Shown piece after piece: positions 39,201 through 51,200 of a stretch of 64,000 nucleotides of DNA. Below the pieces are notes generated by a model. That model searched no databases. It saw only the letters and a list, made by a program, of their open reading frames with translations, and was not told the origin of the DNA. Numbering within the stretch: position 1 is the first letter of the stretch; every line of letters starts with the position of its first letter. The position numbers and the translations under genes are program-made. The stretch is from Symsagittifera roscoffensis (Eukaryota > Xenacoelomorpha > Acoela > Convolutidae): positions 19,953,789 through 20,017,788 of the forward strand of contig NC_087062.1 of NCBI RefSeq assembly GCF_963678635.1, in the 5' to 3' direction.

Positions 39201-42200
39201 GTAATTTTCTAAATAACTTTTTTTACATGAAGATTCATCATCAAAACGATAAGAGCATCAAGTTTTTGATCAAATTTCTTGTATTTTATACCAAACTTAA
39301 ATGTCATTCTTTGAGCTAACTTTGTGAAAAAAACAAAAGCTTCCCTCAAAAGGATTTTACATTTTCTTATTCTTATATCCAAACTTTAGCTAAATTAATC
39401 CAAAAGGCCGATCTCAACAAAGGTGGTTTTGACAAATGGTAATTGTTTTAATGGAATTTGGAAATGAGTATAAATAAACCCCTGCCTCTATTCCGTCTCT
39501 TAGAGTCTCTACGGATTCTAGATTTTCTGATGTGATCCCTGGCTTTCAATAATGACAGATGCTGCCTGAGTTTAGGTTACGGATTTGAATCTCGAAGAAG
39601 TAAAGCATCCATTAAACCTGAAAGAAATATTGAAAATGATTCTAAAAAAGCATAGTTTTTTTTCAAAATTATCCTGAAGTTACGCCTGAACAACTTGTGT
39701 TTTTCCTAAAATTGTTTCAGTAAGTTTTTTTGACTTAGGCTATTTCTGACCAACAAAAACAAAAAATGTATTAAGTTTTATCGATCTTTCGTATAAACGA
39801 TTTTGTGTTTGTCATATTTTCTATTAAAAAACTATCCGTCACGTAGTTTTAAAAAAATTAGGGCAGCAGAGCATGTGATTCTCATGAATTCTCTAACTGT
39901 ACTCTCTGGTGCATTTTTTATAAATGTTGTTCAGTTATTCTTCTTCTTTTTCTTATTCTTCTTCTTCTTAGTCCGGAATAAAATTAGGTAGCTGTCATTT
40001 TGAAATTGAACTAATTGCACCATCAATGTTTCGCAAAAAATTTAGTATATTATAAGTGTTTTTATTAGGAAACATTACAAAAAAAATTAAACTGGTCGTT
40101 GAATTAAGGTATTTTTGTCTTGGCTTACAGGCGAAACATGATTTGTTTCTTTTAAAGTTAATGCAACTAAAAAAGATTGATAACAAGAATAGAGGGATTG
40201 AGCAAGAAGCACAAAAGTTTCCAACCACATTGATAAAAAAAATTGTAAGTATGTTTTTTCAATGTTTTGCTAATTTGTTAGCGTTGGGTGGTGTTATTAG
40301 AGGAATGACAAAAGCTTTTTGCTTATTTTTGGCAGATTTTTTTTTTTTGAACTTTGTCAAAAAGAAGCGCTAAATAAAGCTTCGATAACTTGTTTACTTT
40401 CTGTGGCTTTAATATATGGCAATTTTTCTATGGCTTAAATCACCAATTGTTATCTAATAAAGATGATTTGCTCGAGAATAGACTAAAAATAAAAAAATTC
40501 AAACCGGTTTTCCTCCACACTGAATATACTTTGCTTTTGAGGTAGTTCAAATTGATTGAAAAAAAACGGACTCTAAGCTCTAGTTCTTCCCAGTAACTTT
40601 CAGTGATGTGGTCGGACCAACAATAGATGGCCTGCTCATGTGTTGTTTTGAGATAATAAAGTACACAATTTATTTTTCAACCGTATTGGCACTATTTTGT
40701 TCAAATCATAGAATAATAGAAGAAACGGTTTACTCTAAAACAAGTAGAAAATACCTTTTCAGCAAGTGGCTTTTACGAATCCGGATCCAGTTACTAATGT
40801 AGAATTGATTGATGCCACCACGACAACACTCGTACTCAAATGGATTCCCCCAATAGACAACGTGGATGGGTACTTGTTGACCGTTGATGGTACTGCCAAC
40901 CAGACTGAAGCAGATGCCTCGGATGTGCATGAGTTCACTGTGACTGTGGCAACAGCTGACACCGATTACAGTATTTCAATTTAGTTAGTAAATTACAAGC
41001 TATTTCATAAAAAAAAAACAAAGTTATAATTAAAATTTCATAAAAACAACTGTTTTAAACGCATGAAAAAAAGAACTGAAAACATTAGCCAACATTTACT
41101 GCAAGAATTATTTTTATTTTGATACTTCTTTGAACTTAAAATAGTTGCGAAAAAATTTCTGAACAGCTTCCTTGGGGGCTTCAATTTAAGAAATTAATTT
41201 CAACTTTCATTTGTTCGTTGGCGTTTTTCGAAAACTTTGTTGCATTTGTTTTCAGTTCGATAATCAACAATGCCAATGCGTATGGAGTGCAGGTATCAGA
41301 TGCGAATACTGGTACTTATCGAACCTCAATGGAAGCCCCGACCATCGCCATCACTGAGGGGTCACACGCAAACTCACTTAATATATGTACGTCTGTCATG
41401 TCAAAAACGATCACACTTTTTCAAGAATTCTCGTTCAAAGCTCATATAACATGCAAATAAATTTCGTTTAAACTCAAACTTCATGAAAAGTTGAGTAAGA
41501 AATTGAATTTGAATTTGCATCTGCGCTAGATGAGTAAACAAATAGATGAGCTATACTATTGGCGAGTACAATAAAAATAGCGAAACTGTGGATAATTTAA
41601 AAAAAAATCATTTGGTGTTGATCCCCGCGCTCTGTAGGAGGAAAAATTTGCAACGATTCTACTTTTGTAACTTATCACAAAATTATCTTATTTCACAGAA
41701 TCGCAAGTGTTTGTTCACATGAACTCTAGTTTTTGTGAACAAATTAATAGTAGCTTTATGAAGTGTAAAGTTAATATCACTTATATAGGTCTTGATGATT
41801 TTTTGTTTTTTTTTTCAGGAAAAAAAATTTAAAAAAATTAAATAACTACAGAAGTGCATCATACAGATTAATGCATTTGCTTATGAATGTATTTAGGTAT
41901 ATGCACTTTTTGAATCCAATTTACGTTCATTTGCTAAAATGTAGGCAAATTGCGAAAGCAAGAATGGCACGAAAAAAGTTATCGATTGTGGTTTTTTATT
42001 TTCAGGTTTCACAGCGGAATAAAAAAGTACCTATTGATCCAGTTATCAATTGGGTTAATTTTAGGAAAAATATGCCAATTCAAAGAGTTTTAACCTGATA
42101 TGATTTTTCTTAGAAACTCTTTGAAAAATGTTTAAATATGTTGAATCAAAGTGTTTTTGGTTTCCTTCTTCTTATACACTAAAAACGTTTTGAATACGTT

Positions 42201-45200
42201 TTAAGTGTTAATTTAAATTATCGGAAAATGAACATAAATTGAAATTTAATCAAAATTGTTTAGTTTTTCACCAAAACTAATATGGTGCATTTTATTCTGC
42301 AAAATTTGGGGCCAAAAATTTACGCCAGTATGGGGTTATTTTTGCTGTTTTTAGTCAATAAAAAATTACGCGAAACCCTTTGAGTCAATTGGTAGGCAAA
42401 TTATATCAAAGGGAGCCTTATATACTGTCCAACAAAGTTATAGAGGATTATTATCTCTAAAAATTTGTGGAAACCCACGTTTCAAAATTGTTTTCAAGTT
42501 AAGGACTGGAATTTTATATTGTAAAAACATCATTTTTTGGCTATCAAACAAATAATTTTTTACAATCATTTATAAAAATGTATTGGATATTATACCCTTT
42601 TATCTAAAACTTTGTTGGGCTCACTTTAGTATTACTTTTCATCAATTGACTGTCTATGTAGCGTATTTTTTGATAGACTAACTTTTTGGCACCAAATTTT
42701 TCGAATAATTTATGCCATTAATTTTTGACTAATCGCAAACCAATTTGAGAAAAAAAGCGTTCAAAATTTCAACTTTTGTTCATTTTGTTCGGATAATCAA
42801 ATTTAAATCAGCACTGTATACATGAACTAGTTTTATAGCTTTATAACTTTATAGTTTTATGAGATTGACAATCAGGTTTTAAGCTTATGAAAAAGATTGA
42901 ATGATAACTCATAGGGATGGAGGTCTCGAATTTTTAATGTGTATTTTTCAATCGATTAACCCGTTTAAATTAAAACTAATCTGTTCTTGTGAGTTTTGGT
43001 TCAAACTATATAGGGCTTTCTGGAAGAAAAAAAACTAAATCCAAGGCTAACCAAGTTTAGAATAGCTAGCCGCCTATTTTTCGGTTTTGACAAAAAAAAA
43101 TCTGTTCTTATTTGACCGTTCTGATGTTCGTTCTGTTATTCTTCAGCTTTCACCGACAGTAAGAGCGATTCTGATCTTAATGAACGGGTATTGTACCGAA
43201 TGTCCTCTAGCGGAGAACTCAATGTCATCCGGGAGGTCTCCTACACATACGAAGACTCTGACCTTCAGTTCGCTACCACTTACACTTACTATGGTAAGCA
43301 TTCATTTCGACAATTTTTCCTACACAATGAGCGGAAACATTTCGTACTTGAAAGATCGGCTCTTTTTCCTATTTCCCTGCCACAAGATTAAGTGTGAACA
43401 ACAAATATATTTTCCATGGTTCAAATTGTTCATTAGTCCTCATCATGGTAATTTTTATAACAATCGGACAAAGTGAACTTTTTTTTGAAAAAATGGAAGG
43501 TGGGCTGAAAGATCTTTTGATTTGTTGTTGTTAACCTACGCCTACCACTTTGGGCACAATATAAAAATGGTTCATGGTGGGAATTTTCTTAATCAATCTC
43601 AATTGCAAACCCAACCATTGCGCAAACCCAACCAACTGTGATGCTTAGTGGTATTCAGGAAGTGCTGTTAGTTAATCAAAATTGTCTATTTCAACTATTT
43701 CTTTATATTATCTAGGAGGTGTCAGGTTAATTTTCTGTGAGCCAAATAACCCTTTGACCGCAACTTTTTATTGTGCTAAAATGATTTTGATGCTTTTAAC
43801 TTGTGAGCTTTGATGTACGTTTTGGTTGACTGTTGTTGTTAATAGCGACAAACTTTGGTCTCAATGGGTTCGAGACGGATGCCTCGGCCATTGTTACCTA
43901 CTGCACGGACCCCGATGAGCCCCCTATGCTGCACCTGTCTGCATTCGATGCTACCGCTAACACATATGAAGTAGCCTGGCACAATCCCCAAATGCCACCC
44001 ACCTGTGAGTTGTTTTAAACAGCGGAAGCTATTTTGGTTATTTGGATTTTCTGACTCTCTATTTACGGTCGGATTTGTAAAAAAGATAGGTTGGCAAATG
44101 AGCAAGTTTGGGTGATTAAACTTGGATCAGGTTTTTTGTAATATGCCACAATTTTAACCATGAAAATAATCATCGTTCAAAAGTATTTCTTAGAATAAAA
44201 GTTTCCAGTTATCGCAAGAATAGCTGTTTCCTAAGCGCTATGAAGTTTCAAAGGCTATGGCGTATTAACTTTGCAGTAAATTTAGTTTCCCAACAAATCT
44301 GGAAAAAGAGAAAAAAATAAATGTTTTCAACTCTTATTTCGAAAGTTTACCAAAAACCTTACAAAACATTTTACATGGTCATTTGAGCTGAAATGTATGC
44401 ATGGCTCGAAAAAAGTATTTATGCGATGACACAAATGTACAATTGAAGTGTTAATTTTTTTTATTTTTATTTTCAACCCTAATTGACGTTCGTTTTAGAC
44501 TACGACGTGTACGCGTTAGATGAGAACCTAGGTACGGTCCTTACTGTCCTCAACGTACTCGGTTTGAGTCAGGACATCACTGCCCTCCTCCCGGTGAGTG
44601 CGGAGACTTATAAGGTGGGGGTGACATCTGTGTACACTTGTGCCGCTGCAAACTACGACGGCAGCTCAGCTTCAGCTACAGGTTAGTTTCAGAGTATATT
44701 TGATGATTATTTTGGGATCAAGTTAACATTCTCCCTCCCTCCATCCCCCCTTCCCAAATAGACCAAGTTAAGATCCTCCACCCCAGCATTTGCTTCGCAT
44801 TAAATTGGTACGCGTTGCATGTAAAATGTCGATTCTGATTGGCTGAAAAATCTCAACTTAGAACCAAGTTAACATCCCCACAAACGGCTTTGGAGGGAGT
44901 GGGAGGAGGAGGATGTTAATTTGGTCCCTATTTTGTTAGTAAGGTTTTTAGCGCAAAAGTAGGTTCCAGTAATAGAATCACCCGCTGGATTAACAAAAAA
45001 AACTTTTATTGATGTTTGCTTACAGCGGACCTTTTTTCTTTAGGTCGACCAATTTGATTTTCCGAGCTCTCCAAAATTACTATAAGAACCCTGTCTTGTC
45101 AAAAGTTTTCAGCGCCGCAGTCAAATTTTTCAAAAAACTGACCAAAAAACGGCAGCAAAAATATGCCAAAGAACTTTCCAAAAAACAGGCCAAAAAACAG

Positions 45201-48200
45201 ACAGGCCAAAAAACGGCGCATTTAGAAAAACTTTTAGGTTCTTCAGCCAAAAATGGATGTCGTAAAGTTAACCCAAAGGGTAGACCCTTCGGAAAAATTT
45301 AGCAACCAGCACGCTATTGTTCCTGAGGGCTTATTCTTTTGACAGAGACCGAACGCACGAATATTTTCAGCCGATCAATGCTTTTTAAACAGTGCAACAC
45401 TGAACGATTTTCCAGATTTTCAAATACTGAATTCTTATTGGCTAAAATACACTTCGGGCACTCAATTCTTCTGGCATGGGGATCATTCTTTTATTCGTGT
45501 CTGTTTCAGACCTGATGAGTGACTCTAACTCGACCTTGACAGTTTACACAGCCCCTGGACAACCGACTCTTACTCTCACCACCCTCTCATCCTCTGCAAT
45601 CCAGATAGACGCCACCCTGAATGGCGGGGACAGAGACACTGCTGACGTCACAATTGACGTGTACAGGAAGCTGGGCACAACTGAACAAGGTGCTGCGAAA
45701 TACACTCTTCGTAAAGCCACTGAATTTTGTTTGTACTGACCATTAACAATGAGAATTTAGTTCTTCTTTTTACTACTACGTTCAAATGACTGGTACATGC
45801 TGAAATTTTTATCGTCTTTTCTCCGCTTTCGGGCCTCCCTCTCTGCTATTTTTTTAACAAAAAAAGCGGAAAAGTTTTTTCCTAAGTAGTAACATGTAAA
45901 ACTTTTACTTATTTTGGTACTTCAATTCAAATTACAATTGTGTTTGAATATTTAGACATTTTTGTTGATAATAAACTTACTTTCAAATTTCACATTGAAC
46001 ATGTGTTCAAAAAGTTAACTAAATTTTGTGGCACTGTATGGAAAGCTAGGTATATTTTTTCTAAAAAGCAGATGCTTCGCTTTTCCAAAGCATATGTAAT
46101 TCTTAAAATACGGCAATACATTCCGATCTCACCTTACCGAGATAATGAAATTACAAAAAGAATCTTGAGAGAAATTTTAATCAAACGTAGATATGAATCA
46201 ATCAAAGAATTTATGGACAATAACAAATTGCTTACTGCTTTTTATTTATACTTTTTTGAGAAATTTAAATATTTGCTTATGGAATTGCGATCGGACAAAA
46301 TAAACGGCTTCTGTCTCAGATTTACTCCGAAAAAAGTGGACCATGTACCAGGAGCAAAGCGAAAGGCGTAATTAAAGTGACAAAACTTTCTACTAACGCT
46401 AAACAGAGATCGCTTACAGCTAGAATTGTGCAGGCTTTTAACTAAATAAAACAAAATGTCTTGATACCTGTTTATATAAATGAAATGTCACAAGTTAGCT
46501 GTTTGAGATTCTATAAACAGTTTTTTCAAATTTACCTAAAAGACAATCAGGACCTCTATAAATTGTTTTTTAACTTCAGCCCTTAAATTAATTTGTTTGT
46601 TGAGTTGATGCGGGCTGTCTTCTCTTTACTCTTCAGGATATTCTACTCGATGAGTAGTACTGCTCTTTAGGATCTCCCTCCAGACATAGTATATTATTTT
46701 TGGCGTTGTATATGTAGCTGGTAAAGCAACTCAAATTTAAATTCAATTTCAAATTCCTTTATTCAAACTTGTGTAATCGATTGAGTAAACTCAGTGAAAA
46801 GAGAAAAATACTTTTAAGTCATCTAATGACTCAAATAAGAGTTGAAGTTCAAGAAGTTTTTGTAATTCTTTGTTCTAACTTTTTTAATTTAACATCAGTC
46901 TTCTCAGTCGCATAATCCACGTTGAATTATGCGACTGCGAACACAGATGTTTGTACGTGAATAAATCAACTTGAATCAATTTCAGGTCGTGTTCTCACAA
47001 ACCAATCTCATTCGTCCTTGATCAATGACAACCACGAGCTAGTTCCAGGCACACTTTACACCTACTATATCCAGGGTGTATACCACCAGATGGGCGGAGT
47101 GTTTTCTGCTGAGGCATCCCAGTGCACTAATCCAGCTGATCCACTCCAGGTGCGAATCTACACGTCCGAGGAGAACCTGGTGACCATCAGGTGGAATGCA
47201 CCATTGGGGGGAATCACAGGTCAGTAATCATGAGTATATCATGCAAGAACAGGTTTCTTAATTCATCAATTTTGCGTTCTTCAGCTTGATGTGAATTTTA
47301 AAAGGAATCCATTTTGGAAACAATAATTCGATCAAATTTTTTGAAGGGTGCTCACTCTCATATATTGCCTCAAAATCATCTTTAAAGCCTTTTTTTCTAA
47401 TATTGCTCCGTCAAAAATGCGTGTACTCATACACTTACCCAAAAATTTAGACAAAATTTTTGACTTTTGTTTTTTAAATCCGCCGTCCTTCTCGAGAAAA
47501 TCCTATATCTGTCCCTATTTACCAAGTTAAGACCTAGTCTCTCAATGGTGAAAAGAGTTTCTTCTATTTACGCCAATGCATTTTCTGTCATCGAGATTTT
47601 TTTTGTCAGCTTGGGTAAAAATTTAAACTTTACTTCAGACTATGAATTGTCCATAAATGGCAGTGCTCCTGTAAACATGGCCTCTCTAATGGGATCGGCC
47701 GGAGTGACCGAAGCAGTGACAGCTGCCACTCTGACAAGTGACACCTCCTACAAGTTTGAAGTCAGGACCACATTCTTGTGCACTGAAGGTTCAGTGACCA
47801 AAACCTCCAACTATGTCGAGGCGCTCACTTACACCAGGCCGGAAAAGCCAGTGATTACAAGCGTAAGTGTGTATAACAGACATCATGAAGGAAATAATGA
47901 AGGTCTAATTTTGACAAAACCAAACTCACAAAAAAATATACGAAATAAGCTTTTGATTATGATTTAAACAAATGGATAGCCGAAGGTAAGAAGCGGAAGC
48001 AATCCCAATTATAATTACACAACATTCTCAAATAGCTAAATGCAATTTCACATTTTGAAAAGAAACTGTAAAGGTTCATTTTGAGTTCTTCGCTGTGAAC
48101 ATATTTCTACAAAGCTAAAAAAAAAACAAAGAATTCTAAATTGTGTCAATTAAAAGCAGTCGTCCATCGAATTTCCATCCCTATAAAGAACTAATTCAAT

Positions 48201-51200
48201 GATTAAGCATATGAGAATTTTGTACCTAGTATTGAATCCCCCTTTTGCAAAACGGAGAAGGGAGTAGTTAAAGAGCAGCTAAGTATTTTGTCTACCTGTT
48301 AATAGTTTTTAAACCAATATTTTTTTGTTTTGCTATTTTTTTCTCAAAAATTCGTGCATTTCCAGGCTCTTCCCACGAGTACTTCAACCATTCAGGTCAA
48401 CATGACTACCTCTGACTCACTGGAAGGACTGACATTCACAGTGTTCAGCAAGGGAGTCCAGGTGGGCACAGTGAGTGGGGGCGACACCCACTTTGACCAC
48501 TCGGGTCTCAGAGGGGGGTCTGAGGAAGTATACACTGTGACGGCCACCGTGGGAGGTAATACTGCAAATCAGGGCAACGAGCTGGTCTTTTATTAATGAC
48601 CAGTCTTTTATGGTCACTAATAAGTTACTTTTTTGAAACCAAGAAAATTTTCAATAGAAGCAAGTTTTTATAGAAAAAACAAGGTTACAATCCACTTCAA
48701 AAAGCTGGGCTGCGCTGTTAAGAATCGTGCACATATTTAACACTCTTATATAGGTCTTGGTGGTTTTTTGTTTGTTTTTTTTTTCATGAAAATTCTCTAA
48801 TAACAACAGAGGAGTATTTATACGTATTGATGCATATATGAATGCACTTAGGTGTTTATGCACTTTTTGAGTTCAATTCAAATTCAGCGAAAAAAAAAGA
48901 ACGACTCCTAGTTTTGAAATTGGAATTTTTCTCAAATTGGTTTCATTTGATCATTAAAGAGTCAATCATAATTTTTTCTAAGAATCACAGATTTTTTCTA
49001 AGAAAGTCCATTTATTTTTTTCTTGGAATGTCGAAAATTTATATTTTTTCTTAAAACAAGTGAGTTTTTTTCTGTTCTTTGCGTTCAGTATTCTTTTCCA
49101 ACTGTTTATTGGTTATAATTTAGATTTTCCAGCGGAATAAAAACTTTGCCTATTGATTTGGTCTTCTCAACTGGGGTTAATTTTTTTGGGGAGTTTATTG
49201 TCTTTTTGTTCTGAAATTTTCAAAAATTAAATCAGCATTTTCTTCTTTTAACTTACAGAAATTAAACCTGATGTATTTTCTTCATCGAAGTTCGTTAAAT
49301 GGGCAATGTTCAAAAGTTCTCAATTCATTTTTTTTTCAGTTTCGTTGTGTCTTATACCTTTCCAAAACTCTGTTGGCTGCATTAGAAAATTTACAAAAAA
49401 CTAACTGCTTGAACCTGGTATTTTTTGCTACCTCTTAAATTTGCAAAGGTTTTGCAACTGGATGTCATATTTATTTCCATTAAAATTAATGTTCTCAGAA
49501 TTCACATGTGAGAAGTTATGTTTTCATTTTGTTTCATAGTAAAATCAAATTCACTGACTGTTTTTACTCTTTTGGTTCAAAGATAACACCCATGTTTACA
49601 ACAAAAAAAAGTCAAGATTTTATCTTCGTGTGTGACCTCTTTTTTTCTACTGTGTTCTTGTTCTTTCTTTTTCAATCAATCAATGATCGGATTTCTGTTA
49701 GCTTTTGTTGGGTTGTTTTCGTTCCCGCAGCACGGGTTTTCTCTACTTTGAACACTATAAAACAAGTGAAAAGCGATTGGTTCTTAGAGTTTCCTTTTTA
49801 ATTGGCTTACGATTATTTCAATTTTTTTTTTCACTTTTTGACTAGCCACAAAAAGCAATAAATGGAGTCGCAATTTCTAAATGATGTGCAATAATTTCAT
49901 CTGAACACAAATGTTTAGGAAAAATTGAGCAATTTTTCCTTTTTGGTACCAATTCGCTCCATGTATCACTTTTTGAGAGCTTTGTTTCTCTTTTTCCGAT
50001 TTCTCAATTTATTCCAGTTTAAATGTTATATCTAATCCTTGTTTGCAAAAATATTGGTTTGTGTTTTGTTTTTGATTTTTTTGGCTTCCTGGTTTTCGAC
50101 TGAAGCTTTTTCGGCTCATTTTTTGAGAGTAAGTTTTTATTGGTGGGTGTTTATGCTTGTGCTTGTGCCATGACGTTTATAGCAAACGTTTTATTTTACT
50201 CATTAAGTTGTAGTTTCAAGTTATGATGCAAAGGTATGATTCTTTTTCAAATTAAATATGATTTTTTTTTCGGCTCAACATACTCTTTAAAAGGACTATT
50301 TGTAAGATTCGATGAACGTGATTCAGGTATTTTTATGTCGTGAAGAAAATTTCTCTGGAAAGTCTTAAAGTTTGTTCAGGCTCAAAAATGATTTTTTTTT
50401 TCGGTTTGACTTTTGATTTTTTTTAAATTCAGTTTATTTCCTTTGTTTAAGGTAAGGCGGAAAACTCCACTATCGAACAACAAATTGCAAAAGCCACGAA
50501 AAACATGATCACCTTTTAGTTTTGAAAGTGGAATTTATCTTTCAGATTTCCCAGCGGAATGAAAACTACCTTATGATCGAGCTTTCTTCAATTGAGTTAA
50601 TTGTATCAAAAAGGTTCAATCAAACATGGTTCTTGAAATTTAAAAAGCTTTCAGACCACTTTTTGTCTATGAACAGCAAAGCTTTTTTAAAAAAAACACG
50701 TCAGTGTTTCCTCGCGTTCATTAACTCTTTTCGAATTGTCTTTTGGCTATATTTTGAAGTTCTGAATTCTTTGGTTTTATCTTTTAAGAATTACTACTGT
50801 TTTAGAATAAAATCTTCTTGTACTTTCTCGATGTGCTATTTATATAATCTGCTAAATCTCATAATTCCATTGCAGAATATACGAGCCTCTTGAGCGATCC
50901 AGTGATTGGCTGTTCGTTTCCAAACCGGCCTACCAACATCTACTTCACGCCAGTTGATGACTCGTCCGTTCAGTTCCGGTGGACCTACCCATCTAACGAA
51001 GCTCCGGATAGCGGAAATGTCTTTTACGATATAACAGTCAACGGAAGTCTGGACCAGGACAACTACGATGGCTTCAGTTACACAAAAACCGGCCTGGGAC
51101 CACTGGAGAGTTTCAACTACACGATCGAAACAGTTCTGGTTTGTGATGCCGACGGGTCCGCAACAGAATATGACTCAACGTTTTTAGGGTTGCCTGATAT

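Larger units (their letters stand above)
48556..50875 (+). other. Intron 24
   Basis: Holds dispersed repeats at 48743-49195 and 50376-50600. The rest is T-rich with nothing recognised. Confidence 0.65.

Noticed and set aside
39803-40373. Hydrophobic ORFs in intron 15
   Set aside because: AT-rich noise without supporting signals.
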